This document shows, piece after piece, positions 45,890-57,372 of a DNA stretch of 64,000 nt. This DNA comes from Verticillium longisporum (lineage: Eukaryota > Ascomycota > Sordariomycetes > Glomerellales > Plectosphaerellaceae). Made by a program: the position numbers and the translations under genes. Within the stretch, counting starts at the first letter, position 1. Each line of letters starts with the position of its first letter. The stretch covers positions 992,001-1,056,000 of the forward strand of contig JAETXT010000010.1 of the NCBI GenBank assembly GCA_019188255.1, read 5' to 3'. The notes under the pieces were generated by a model. That model made no database searches. It saw only the letters and a program-made list of their open reading frames with translations, and was not told the DNA's origin.

Positions 45890-48784
45890 TAGTACCCCAG
45901 AAGTCACTTATATAGAACTCGGGCGAACCCCCTTAATTACGAACGATGACAATTCTCGCCCGATGAAGCTGTTTCTTTGTGTTTGAATCTCGTCATTGAA
46001 AATGCCTGTAGAGACGTCGAGTCTTCGCATCGATAATTGGATTTACCCAACCTGTATCCACATGCGTGACTATATGAAGTGGGATTGGTCCGTCTGAGCG
46101 AAGTAGCATGAAGCATGGTTACTGATCCTTGGATCTCTTCTACCCAGCTTGAGGTGGTTTCGAGGTATGTCGGAGCTGGTGGGAGGCACTTGTGTGGAAT
46201 GTTGTACTGGTTGGCCAGAAAGCGTGAAGCGGCGAGAAGCTTAGCCTGTCGACCTATGAAGGTATCCCGACTGACTTGATGTGGTTGCACTCCAAGTATA
46301 AGAACGCTGACAGCATCACTGTCAAAGCGAGTTGGTAAGTAGAGTGACGAAGTGTAGCGACGAAACATGGACTGCCAGAGCGTAGGCCAGCGGAGTGAAC
46401 ACGTCGGTCAACTATTGAAGTTCCGGCAGCATAAAAGACCATGCAAATTCTGGATCTGCATGGCTTTGCCGTGGCTCATACTGAAGCCGTCGCAGCCTTG
46501 GTGCACACAGGGTAGCCCCTGAGCTTCCAGCTCCAGACCTCCCGATAGATAGTTCCCGGTGTGGGTGATCGTGTTTCGTTCCTGGAAACAGAGTCATCAA
46601 TACCCTTGCCCCGTCTTTCTCCAGTAGTGTGCTTCTGATGCGCACTCTGCGGACTTGGGTCCACCGTTTTTGGTCATCTAGTCTTCCGAGAATCTGCTGT
46701 CGCCCTGGGCCTCCTTGGCCATTTCTGTTGTCCTCCACATGGAATGGTCTCTGGCATTAGGTCCGCAGATGAGTCCTGCATTCATTGCTGTTTCTTTTCC
46801 TTGTCCAGCTTTTTCATGTTTTTCTGGGTGTCGACTTATGTCCAATGTCCCAATGCCAATCTGCTGCCAATGCAAGCTTATGTGAGAATAGCGCTGTATT
46901 GAACTCCTCTGAATTCCTTCGTTTCGGAGCATGTTCTGCCTCGAGAGAAATTGTCTTCATAGTAAATGGCGATATGCGTGGGAGGCTCCTCTGCTCGAGC
47001 AAGAGATCCAGCATCGTGCCTTGAGGCTTGGCATATCGAGAACATGTGGCTTGGAGGCTGGCGCCACATAGCGTAGTCCCTTAGAGGCTGCTCCACACAG
47101 GAATCGTCTCCTTGAAATCATGAAAACCAGAAACCGCATACGCTGCCAATCCTCCGTTCCCACGACTTGATGCCAAATCTCGAGACAAATCAAGACCAGG
47201 CCGAACGACAAGCCGGCCGAACGACAAGCCGGCAGTTTGTGGTTCGAGACGCCCTTCTCCACAGCGGGCTCACCCGCCGTGTCTGGGCAGCTAATGCACA
47301 GCACCACGGCTGACTCGAATGAATGCAAGGCCGCGCACGCCACCTGGGGAAGACCCCATCTGATCTCTCCCGCTTATCTGGCCAGAGAAAAGCCCGCCAT
47401 GCTTGGTATCCAAGGGACCCGACAACCGTCATCCAGACGACACGTTTGGGAGTTTCGCATGCTCGCGTTGCAATCAAGGTCCCATTGCTGCAACGAGACT
47501 GTACTGGGGGCATGCAGCAGAGACCCGTTCTCCTGTGCATCGTCGCATGTTCGGCCGTCGTATGCAGGGCACTTCGAGGCCTTGAGCAGTTTGGTCGGAT
47601 GCCAAGCGTGCATCAACATGTCAGCATTTAGTGCAACGGTGCTCCACGATGGAGAAATCTGGGGGGGGACCAACATGCTCTGGCGAGCCGCTCCAATGCA
47701 GCATCCCTGTCCGCGACAACGTTACCTTCTGCCTGTGAAAGGGCACACCCTCTTTCGTTCTCGCTCCCTCGCTCCCTCGCTCCCTCGCGGTCTCTCGCTC
47801 GAACTCTCTAGCGAAGTGGGAAGTGGCAAGGAATCCTGTCTTGTGCTCCTACCGACCTTTTTGCGGGGGGCCATCGCAGGATGACCCGATGCATGCACGA
47901 ACCTTGTGGTCTCGCAAAGGGGTGATTTGACCAAGACAAGTCAATCATTCCATGGACACAAGCATGTCTTTCAATGGAATGAACGCGGCCAAATTGTTTC
48001 TACACCTCTGCTCTCTCTGTGTTGAGTTCACGTTCGAAAGATGAACACATGTGAGGAGCTCGACCACGTCTCGGCTCAACCCTAGGCCAGCCCTGCTGCC
48101 GCCACTGATGCCGGCTCCGACCGGTAAAGGCGTTGCGGCGCTCGCTAAATCGCCGAGGCAGGCTTTTTCTCTTTCAATTACTCCGTGGGGGAGGGGGGCG
48201 CCTGGCTGATGGGCAAACGACCACAAATTCAGGTTGGTCCCCCTCCCAACAAGGCCTCTCGTCTTTTGCCTTGCTTCGGGCCATGGCCTTTTTTGCGACG
48301 ACGCCCCGAACGCATCCCTCCCCCGCCCCGTATGGACAGGCATGTTTCGATGCTAAAAGGGCCCCGTCACGAAGGAGCCGGTCATCCGTCGTGCTGGGCT
48401 CGTGCTCAGCCGCGCCAATCCAGAGGGACGGCGGGAGACGCACGTACTGTAGGCGCCAACCGCTGTGCCACTGACGTGCCTTGCTGACGGGCCCCAGGTC
48501 GCAGTGCCGACAAGCTCATCCCGGCCTTGGACGACTCGGGGCAATCTGCCGCGAGGTTGGGCAAGCGACGGCGCATCTTTGCCTGCTTCTAGGCGGGCTT
48601 CGCGTGGGAAAATGCTGGAGAAGGTCGGGGAAGTCGGGGTAATGAGTCGTCGCGGTGGAGCGGTCGATACATAGCGCCACGCCGTTGCTTGGCCGTGACT
48701 GGCCCGGGTATCATCGAAACATGGCCGCCTTTCTTTCTCCAAGGCCTCATGCTCCAAAGCTAATCTCTCGCTTTCGCCCTGGCC

Positions 48785-48845
48785 CTGCGCCTGCTGTTGC
48801 CGGGCCTGCTGTTGCCAGGCCTGCTGTCCCCGGGCCTGCTACCCC
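48785..48845. repeat. 18-bp tandem repeat, GCCTGCTGTTGCCGGGCC-like
   Basis: Four imperfect units with alternating TTGCCGGG, TTGCCAGG, TCCCCGGG endings lie about 200 bases upstream of the sugar transporter. Confidence 0.75.
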
Positions 48846-48901
48846 CGGACCTTACTCTACGCCCTCCAGCATTCCATCTCGTACAATACTCACTGCTACT
48901 G

Positions 48902-48974
48902 TATATATGAAGCCTTGGGCATCACCCCCCCTGTATCCTTCGACTGCTCTCTCTCTCTCTCTCTCTCTCTCGCT
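48902..48974 (+). promoter_or_regulatory. TATA-like element and CT-tract of the sugar transporter
   Basis: TATATATGA at 48902 lies about 128 bases before the ATG at 49030 and is followed by an uninterrupted CT dinucleotide tract (about 48949-48972). TATA plus pyrimidine tract is a common promoter/leader arrangement in fungi. Confidence 0.4.
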
Positions 48975-49029
48975 CCCCCCACCGCAGTCAACTTGCTTCT
49001 CAGTCGGGTACCGCTGAAAACCGCCCAGC

Positions 49030-50792
49030 ATGAGTGATCCCGTCGACACCAAGTCGCCTGTGGCCGACAAGCCGCAGGAGATCGAGACGGGTATTGCCCA
49101 CAATGACTACGATGAGAAGGTCTCCCGTGACAAGTACAAGTCCGACGCCATCGAGGCCGAAGAGGCGGAATACAAGATGGGTGTCGTCGAGGCTGTCCGC
49201 GCTTACCCCATGGCCAGTCTGTGGGCGTTCACCATGTCCTGCACCATTGTACGTTGTCCCTCGGCAACCGGCTTCTCCGTTTGGCCCACCTCATAGAACC
49301 TCGCTAACATGTCCCTCCCCAGATCATGGAGTCCTACTGTGTCTTCCTCATGGGCAGCTTCATCGCCCTGCCCTCCTTCCAGAAGGAATTCGGCGTCTAC
49401 ATCAACACCAGCGACGACGGCACCGAGAACTGGGAAATCAGGAGCGCCTGGGCCTCGGCCCTCCAGGCTTCTGGTCCCATCGGCGCCCTGATCGGCGTCA
49501 CCCTCGCTGGCCCTCTCACCAGCCGCATCGGCTACCGCTGGGCCACCATTGTCGGTCTCATGCTCCTCAACGCCTTCATCTTCGTCTTCTACTTCGCCAA
49601 CTCGCTGCCCATCATGCTGCTGTCCCAGCTGCTCGAGGGAATCCCCTGGGGCATCTTCATCGCCAACTCGCCCGCCTACTGCTCCGAGATTGTGCCCATG
49701 CGCCTGCGTGCCCCCTGCACGCAGATGCTTCAGATGTTCTGGGCCATCGGCGCCATCATCGTCGGCGGCACCACCTACGCCTACGCCGAGGAGTCCCGCG
49801 CCATCTCCTACCGCATCCCCATTGCCCTGCAGTGGATGTTCCCGACGCCCCTCGCCGTCCTCATGTTCCTCGCCCCCGAGTCGCCCTGGTGGCTCGTCCG
49901 CAAGGGCCGCCTCGAGCAGGCCGCCAACGCCGTCTCCCGCCTCGGCCGCAAGTCCGTCGTCACCAACTACCACGACACGGTCGCCATGATGCGCCGCACC
50001 ATCGACCTCGAGAAGACGGACAAGGAGCCCAGCTACCTCGAGCTCTTCAAGGGCGTCGACGCCTACCGCACCGCTATTGTCTGCTGCGTCTACGCCGCCC
50101 AGAACCTGACGGGCAACCTCATCGCCAACCAGGCCGTCTTCTTCTTCCGCCAGGCCGGCATCGGCAACGAGACGGCCTTCGCCCTCGGCCTCATCACCTC
50201 GGCCCTCCAGACCATCTTCGTCATGCTCTCCTGGATCCTGACGACCTACCTCGGCCGCCGCACCATCTACGTCTGGGGCTCCCTCATCAACACGGGCTTC
50301 CTCGTCGCTCTCGGCATCGCCGCCTCCTTTGGCCAGAGCACCTCCTCCTCCCTCGCCCAGGCATCGCTCGGCCTCATCATCTCTGTCCTCTTCACCCTCG
50401 GCCCCGCTCCGGCCTCCTGGGTCATCATTGGAGAGACCTCGGCCATTCGCCTGCGCCCCTGACCACCGGTATCGGTCGCGGCTGCTACTACCTCGTCAAC
50501 ATTCCCTGCATCTTCCTCGGCAACTGGATGCTGAGCTCCACCGTACGTCCACCCATGTTCTTCTTCTTTCTTCCCCAAATAAATGCTAACTCACTCCCTA
50601 CAGGGCGCTCACCTCGGCGGCAAGTGCGGCTACGTCTGGGCCGGCACGGGCTTCGCCTGCTTCGCCCTCGCCTTCTTCTTCCTCCCCGAGATGAAGGACC
50701 GCTCGTACCGCGAGATCGACATCCTCTTCAAGCGCAAGGTGCCTGCGCGCAAGTGGACGAAGACACCCATCGACATCAACGACGACGAGTAG
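49030..50792 (+). CDS. MFS sugar transporter, alpha-glucoside/maltose permease type
   Basis: This is a predicted proton-coupled sugar importer of the plasma membrane. Exons 49030-49248, 49323-50542, 50604-50792. The start gives a charged cytosolic N-terminus (MSDPVDTKSPVADK). Twelve membrane spans are expected; landmarks are SRIGYRWATIVGLM after TM2, the PAYCSEIVPMRLRAPCTQ stretch, PESPWWLVRKGRL after TM6, NLTGNLIANQAVFFFRQAG in TM7 and PEMKDRSYREIDILF at the end, all as in maltose-permease-like fungal transporters. After GETSAIRLRP the frame breaks at about 50457-50461; one additional C in GCGCCCC gives RPLTTGIGRGCYYLVNI and a total of 543 codons. The gene is therefore probably functional. 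Substrate assignment rests on overall similarity. Confidence 0.9.
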
Positions 50793-51424
50793 ACGCTGCG
50801 CACAGCTGTGCTGTCCGGTGTGCGCGTGGCGCCGCGGGGAATCGACCGAAGGGGGAACACGACACAAAGTCGTACGCAGCTGTCGGTTCCCAGCCCTTGC
50901 TTTGCGTTTTTTTTAGTATTCGTGGGCTTCTGCTCGACTACTTGTCTGGCTTGATTAGCTGCGGACTAGGGGTTCGTGTCTGCCATCTGTTGAGGCGGGG
51001 AATATATGAAGCTTGTCCAAATTTTGGTTGTTTTGCCTGGCTGGTTTTAAAGTGATTGCTATTGAAGAACCCTTGGCGCTTGTGAATGACCATACTGGAT
51101 AAGAATTACCTTGTCCTGCGTGAGAGAACTGTGCTCGATCGAAAGATGGTTGCTGGTGAGGCAGTTCTTGGGCGGAGGCTGGCTGCTCGACACGTCAAGG
51201 TGGGCGAGATATCCGTGCGACGATGGGGAGTATGTTGTTCTAATGCCATAGTTCCATGACTAGCTGGAGGTACGAGGTAGACCCGTAGAGTTTATGGTCC
51301 TGGACCTAGAACTCTATTAACGCAACTCGATTGAATCTACTCCTTGATCCAACACACGTTGCTTCTGTCCCAATTAGAAGCCATCTGTGTAGCGTCCAAC
51401 CGTCTGAGAGCTGCCAATGAGTCC
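50793..51424. other. intergenic region downstream of the sugar transporter
   Basis: About 630 bases, probably 3' UTR and spacer; no supported gene. It ends at the target duplication of the first solo LTR. Confidence 0.5.
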
Positions 51425-51637
51425 ATCTCTGTCAGGGGGCCCTGCGGGTTCCCTGCGGAGTCGCCAGCAGGGGGTCGGCAGAGGCTAAGGGCTACGAGAA
51501 ACGTATATATATAGGCTGCGGAGGGCCCTCTAAGCTACGGAGGGCTAGAATTCAGATATATTCCGACACCCTACCTATCTACGGACCACTTATAGAAGAC
51601 CTCTTCACTCTGCTCTAAATAACGCTCTAATAATCTC
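51425..51637. mobile_element. solo LTR, copy 1, with 5-bp target duplication ATCTC
   Basis: The element 51430-51632 (203 bp) begins TGTCAG and ends CTAATA, and is bordered by direct repeats ATCTC at 51425-51429 and 51633-51637. It contains a TATATATATA box (about 51505-51515) and shares most of its length with the copy at 59322-59512, including GCAGGGGGTCGG, AAGGGCTACGAGAA and GACCTCTTCACTCT. The end CTAATA differs from CTGACA of the other copy by G to A and C to T, as expected from repeat-induced point mutation. No internal retrotransposon genes flank it, so it is a recombination remnant. Confidence 0.85.
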
Positions 51638-54600
51638 CGGCCGAACCGTAAGCTACAATCAATAATAACTATATTAGTTCCGAAGCCTTTATCAATGGTA
51701 GAGCTTAGACTAGCGTTTGGGCATTCTTCTTCCCTCGTAAACTTGACTCATAGAATCTAATAGGGAGTTGGGACATTTCTGACTCGAAGTAGACCGACGT
51801 GCCTGACCCGTCAAGAGCTCCCTCAAGATGGTGTGATACGTCTGCTCTTCGGCTCGTCGCGAATGAGTCCTGTGCTCAGGACTAAAATCTACCATCGGAC
51901 GCAAGCTTGACTTTGGTACTCTGGTAGGCTTCAATACTCCGGTTCCTGAGGCCAGGGGTTACTAAGAATCCGTTGAGCTACCCACCTCGCATTATCAATC
52001 GGGTCTTTGGGATGTCATGGTACGGTGTGGTATCTTCCTTTTGATATTTTTCAGGCGCTAGGTTTTCAAAAGCTACCTAGATGAAGAAGATTTATTACTC
52101 TCTTACGTAAGGAATTATCCTTTGACACGTGCTCTCAGTAAAGTCACAGATTCCTACATTAGTCCTCTTACTCTTTCTTTCCCCTGCGTCTTATGTACAG
52201 GAGCATTAGATGGACCAGGTTGAATCTGAGGCCCATCTCGACCCGAATCTCCATCCTAACCTTCCGAATCCAATATCAATGCAGTGGATGTGATACGAAA
52301 GAAGCAACCCACTGCAACTGCGTGATGCTGAGATCGCCATGTGACCTTCACTCAGTCTCAGACGACGCAAAGGGCGAGTGCAATACGCCCAAGACATGAC
52401 TTTCCTCTTCCTCTGCTTTCTAAGTAGAATCACAAGATCATCCTGCAGCAAGGGTATGAACTCGGGCCAAGCTCACAATGAGGACTGGAACGTCGCAAGC
52501 GAACTCGCATGGTGAGGATCAGTAATCGCCATCAGGCCCAATGGAGACTGTAACCGAAATCCATCGGGCATACGCGGCAGCGCGGAGTCCGCCTCGGATG
52601 GCGTATGGCTGGTATGGCGCCATGGTACAACAGGAAGCTGTCTCAAGGTGATGAAGCCCGCGACGAGGGGCAGGACAGCGTCGACAGGTAGGTACCTAAG
52701 GTACGCATGGTCACGTGTCCTCGCTAAGCATCACCTCCTCTGGTCACTCAACCAGATTGGGTTGGGGGTACTCCTGTGCACCTACCCTATCCGGATGCTT
52801 CCATTGCTTCACCCGATTGCACTTGCCTCCACGCTGCTGGTGTCTTACATCTATCTGTGGGATGTCTCTCCTCCATTCCCTAGAAAACACCGACATCATC
52901 TCTACAGCCCCCCATCGGATAGCACGCTCATAAACAGAACCCAGAAGCATACTCAACCGCTCTCAAAGCGGTCCCCGTCAACTACGCCCGGCCAAAACAT
53001 CGCCGCTTATTGACCGCACGCCCGCTGGGCCGCCGCCACCATGTGCCTTCCCGAGACAAACGCGTCCCCGTCGCGCCCTGACCGCCGTGACGGCTCGATT
53101 CCTGTTTCCAAGAGACAACAAGTATAGCAGAACCTGAGGCGCTATGCCGGGACTGTCTCGAACCCTCATCCCTACACGCCCCGTCCCCGTTCCTCGTCTC
53201 TGGGTTCCAGCCCACCGCTCACCGTGGCACCCTTCACGCACGAGACAGGTCAGCGGCAACCTGCTCGTCGAACGAGAGACCTTGCATCCGGATGCGCAGA
53301 AGCGCACTGACTCTCGGAAAGTATCCTTAGGCTCGGGTCCCTTGAGCTTGCTACCTGAGCTCGGACGAAGACGACTCCCGCCAGCCCGGAACAGTCCGCG
53401 GGACGTCTATGGCCTGGCTTCCTTGGGCCTTGACTTCCTTTGGCCTTGACTTCCTTTGGCCTTGACAGCCTTTGGCCTTGACAACCTTGATTACACATTC
53501 CCCTCGCTCACACCAGATTGTCATCTCGTGCGGAACCCCAACCGGCTCCGTGGCACAATCACCGGGAAGACATGTCTTTCGAAACTCCTGCCTCCATAGG
53601 TTCCCTTCTGCCAGGGCTCGCATATTGCCTGCCGAAGCTCGTGATATGGCAAAGCGACGAGATTGGGCCTAACAGCTGATGCGGAGCACAAGTCAACCCT
53701 GCATTCGATGCATGATTCCAACCGCGCTGCCAGAGCTCGCGACGAAGACCTCAGAGGACAAACTGACTCAAACAGCCGTACGAGAGGGGCAGGAAAGCCA
53801 CAGGACGGGTAACGGTGTTTGTCCAATGGAGGTCAGCAACCCTGGGCTCGTGGTCGAGATACTGGCCAATGCATGCCCAATTGCTGATATTTCTGTGTAG
53901 ACATCGGACGAAGTAGGCCCTGGAGAGTGGAATCCAATAATGGAACAGAAACACACCGCCAGGCGCCTTGGTTGGCACATGCATTCATTCGGTACCTCAT
54001 TCTGCTGGGTAGCCATGTCGACCGTTTCCACAAGAAATAGTCCAGAGCATTCTCCGTACGTCACTGTTGGCGAGAGCTCACAAAGCACCTTCCTCTCAAT
54101 AACAAGCTGTATCTTTCATATTCGCTCATCAGGAACGTCCTTGACCCACGTACGTGTACAGCATCGATCCTTGGCGACACACATGCATGCTTTCTCGAAG
54201 CGCGGGCCCGCACATTGGCCCTGTCGCACAGTCTGGGTATGGCTGCTCTTCTCCGTCTTCGTTTTGGTTACTACGCGCACACGCTCTATGGCCTAATGCT
54301 GACGCCTCTTTAGCTGATTTATGAAATCTTCTTGGTTGGAAACTCAAGACCATTTCTTTGACTTGTCTTGAACAGCTGTCATATGACTATTTGACTTGAA
54401 CTTGATATACGCAAAGACACCCGTGTTCCCGTCATGGTGGGCACAAAGTCCTGGTGCCCAGTGACCCGAGGAGCTGGTTGCCGGCACTCTGGATCTTGTG
54501 GACGTCACCAATCACACGGCAAACTGCTTTATCGACTGTTGTGGTAGCCGCACCGCTCCTTTCGTCCATGTCGACTTGAGTCGACGAACGAGCTCGGCTG

Positions 54601-54995
54601 ACGGAGCACTGGAACCCAAAGGAAATTCGCCATGTTGTACCATGTCGTACAAGGTCGACCTATTACCACCCCACCCTTGGGTCTTTCCTCCTTCCATGGT
54701 TGCGCGGCACTCGGTCAGTCGAGTCCACCAACACGGAGTACGACTTAGGCGAGGGCTGGCCAACTCATGGGCCGGGCGCGACAGCGTGGATTCGACCCTC
54801 GGTCATGTTCCATCAGGCACATGCTGGGTTCAACGGCACCCACCCGGGGTAGTCTCAGTTTCTCAAGGAACAACAGGAGACACATGGCCCAGGGGCTGGA
54901 GCCAGGCTGCTATTTTACTCCATATTGGCCCATCTGGAAGGAGACTACACCCTCCATCCCCCACCACACTCACCACCGAATGCCGCCCACACGCC
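51638..54995. other. 3.3-kb gene-poor region
   Basis: 51640-52200 is AT-richer than its surroundings and may be old transposon-derived sequence; a 74-codon minus-strand frame (51710-51934) is not recognisable. The rest holds short domain-less frames. A GTAGGTACCTAAGGTAC motif occurs at 52687-52705 and a 16-bp tandem repeat at about 53422-53487. The final part is the promoter of the Zn2Cys6 gene at 54996. Confidence 0.5.
53422..53487. repeat. 16-bp tandem repeat TTGGCCTTGACTTCCT
   Basis: About four consecutive copies, the last two diverging to GACAGCCT and GACAACCT. Intergenic. Confidence 0.85.
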
Positions 54996-56585
54996 ATGGC
55001 CATGACCATAGCCATGAGCGACTGTCCCAATCGCAAAGCCTGCGACCGCTGCCACGCCCAGAAGCTCAGCTGTAAGCGCTATGGCGATGAAGCCTGCGAG
55101 CGCTGCCTCCGGCTCCGAACCGAATGCAAATCAAGCCCTTCGCTGCGATACCGAAAGCAACACACGGCTGTCGAGTCCCTTGTGCTGGAGGAGACGACGG
55201 GCCCTTCTGGCTCGAGCACAGCGCTGCTGCTCGAGGGAGGCCGATCACCCAAGCGGAAACGGACGGAAAGCGAGAACCTCCCTGTGCCACCTGACTTTGG
55301 TGAGTCTGCCAATGTCTTTCATTTTGTCTAAAACGACAACCAATTCTGACGGTTTCGCCGAAGCCTCAGTCGGTCTCCCGATGAGCGGTGAATTCGAATC
55401 GCATCCATCGGGCGGCACCGTCACACACGACCAGATGATGAACATCGCCGACTATGCCTTTGGCGGCGGCGGCGGCTTTGACCCGGCTGCGGCCCTCTAC
55501 CCGTCGCATACCGTCGTCGTCGGTCACCACCCCTCCCCACTCCCCCCCGGCCTCTCCCCGCCTCTTTTATCCCGGGACAACATCACCGATACGTGGCTCC
55601 CACAGCACCTGCATGCCAGCACACTGGTATCTCATACTCCTCCCCTCTACCTTCCGTCCCACCACGCGCGCCTACCGAAACCGAGGGCGGCCCGCTTGCC
55701 TTCACATCGACGACGGCAGCCTCTGCTACCAGCAAGAAGCAACACCACAACCAACAACAGCAGGCCACGTTGAACCAGCGACAGTCCAGTGACCGCCCTT
55801 CACCGCGGGTGTCCAAGCCTCGCGGCAAGTTCAAAACTCGTCAGATCGTCCTCAAGTCATCAACGGCCGGCAAAGCCACTTCTTCTTCGGCAGGTCACTG
55901 GATGCCTCGGCTATCGGACATCAACTCGAGGCTCTTTGAGCTCTCATCTGCCTTGCCGTACCAGATTGAGTGTGCGGACGGCAAATCGCACCATGGCAAA
56001 AGCTCGCAGCATCATGGCAACGGTTCTGGAAGGCACCGCACCATCCCGTTCCCCGTAGATGAGATGTTCAAGCTGTCTCAGCAGTTCGCTGAGGCCGTGC
56101 AGGACATCACACCCTCAGACGGACCCGCAAAAGCCGCCGACACCAAGACCAGCCGCGGCAAGTCTCTCAATAGCAAGGCCGATCCTGGCTCGTCAATGTT
56201 CATTCTCTCAACCTATGTTCGGCTGCTGGACATGTATCAAAAGGTCTTCAGCTGTATTCACGGGAACCTATCGCAGCTTGAAACTGGAGACGGTCTCCGG
56301 TACTGGAAGCTGCCTGACGTGACGGTTGGTTCATTCGCCGTCGACTCGACGCCGTCGCTGCAGATGTCGTTGACCATTCAGCTGGCCGAAGAGTTTCTGT
56401 CGCAGCTGAGGAATGCGGCCGCCAGCCTGGGACCTGGTGGGTCATCAGGCGGTAGGAGTTCGGATGGGTCCATGTTCTCTGGCGTGGTAGACGTTTCTTT
56501 TCAGGCTATCAAGAGTCGTGAGGATAGCCTGGGTAAGCAGCTGGCGGATTTGCGACGGGACATGGACGCAATCCTTGACGGTTGA
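54996..56585 (+). CDS. Zn2Cys6 transcription factor (AflR-like layout)
   Basis: This is a probable pathway-type regulator. Exons 54996-55299, 55370-55626, 55686-56585 give 486 residues; introns 55300-55369 (70 nt, alternative acceptor at 55363) and 55627-55685 (59 nt) were placed because they join the frames exactly. The zinc cluster is at the N-terminus: ACDRCHAQKLSCKR...ACERCLRLRTECK, all six cysteines present, followed by a basic SLRYRKQ linker and an NLS-like SPKRKRTE. The middle is Gly/Pro/Gln-rich and low-complexity. The C-terminal region (MFILSTYVRLLDMYQKVFSCIHG and SLQMSLTIQLAEEFLSQL) matches the helical regulatory part of fungal C6 factors. It sits 788 bases upstream of a secreted esterase on the same strand. 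Confidence 0.87.
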
Positions 56586-57372
56586 AAGGCTGACAGTGGC
56601 CAACAATTCTCTTTTTGACGAGCCCGGAATATGCGGATCCAAGTGGGTGGGTGTAATGTGTCTGGCAGTTTAAAGACGATGAATTTAGCATCTTGGCTTC
56701 TCGTTGACAGCTGCTTCTCTCCACTCGTAAACCTGATTCGCAGCCCATCACACTCGGCAGACAAGGGGAGGACGGGCAAGGCGGAGAAAAAATGGCACTT
56801 TCGGGACGAGGAGACACTCAGACTGAAACAAGGTCCCTCGTGGCATTGTCAACCCTGACGGATCGCGACATCGCTCACCTGAACCGGGTCGTCACATATG
56901 ATCAGAGCAGGTAGAGCCTAGAGGCCCAGGGACTGTTGCATTGATTCGGAACCAGCTCCGTCGTCCATCTGGTTCAATTCTTGTTCCCACACCGCGCCTG
57001 ATCCGTTCAGCCGGTAGTAGAGTTGGCCGCTACAGGGTCTGAACGCGGGCCGGCCTTCCCTTTCTGGGCACGGGATGGCGCCCCTCCGCACCCCCGCAGA
57101 GGATCCCTCAATTTGCCATGCAGGAACATCGATGGATTCCCGCTCACATCACAACAGTCTCCAGGTCGTTTAACACACCTCCTCCAATGACGATCGTCAT
57201 GGGATGGGTAATATATGTCGGCTTGGCCGTATCCGTTGCCGGAACGCGATGCCGCGGAGTGTGACGACCATGGTCTCCTCCCGAGAAGTATATAGCCAGT
57301 CACGATGTCCACGTCCCGCCAGCCACAACAATCGTCGTCAGCGTGAAGGAATACTGAGCATCACATCCGACA
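56586..57372. other. intergenic region upstream of the esterase
   Basis: 787 bases. A TATATA box stands at 57289-57294, 79-84 bases before the esterase ATG. Nothing else was recognised; short open frames are not supported. Confidence 0.5.
57289..57294 (+). promoter_or_regulatory. TATATA box of the GDSL esterase gene
   Basis: TATATA followed by AGCC lies about 80 bases before the start codon at 57373, a good core-promoter position. Confidence 0.4.

Larger units (their letters stand above)
45890..49029. other. 3.1-kb intergenic region, no supported gene
   Basis: Minus-strand open frames at 45937-46368 (143 codons) and 46412-46738, and a plus-strand frame at 47237-47884 (215 codons), show no domains and lack the C/G-ending codon bias of real genes nearby. 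Short repeats: CTCGCTCC at about 47758-47790 and an 18-bp GGCCTGCTGTTGCC unit at about 48785-48845. The last 130 bases are the promoter and leader of the sugar transporter. Confidence 0.5.

Noticed and set aside
45937..46442. 143-codon minus-strand open frame
   Set aside because: No domain, no C/G-ending codon bias, no flanking exon; could be a relic but this cannot be supported.
47237..47884. 215-codon plus-strand open frame
   Set aside because: Composition unlike neighbouring genes, overlaps minus-strand frames of similar length and ends in CTCGCTCC repeats.
49034..51055. 673-codon plus-strand frame overlapping the sugar transporter
   Set aside because: It is the +1 shadow of the transporter, His/Arg/Pro-rich; only the short part just after 50461 belongs to the real protein because of the frame break.
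51710..51934. possible retrotransposon coding remnant after solo LTR copy 1
   Set aside because: The 74-codon frame has no recognisable gag or polymerase motif, and the target duplication ends the element at 51637, so it is not part of that insertion.
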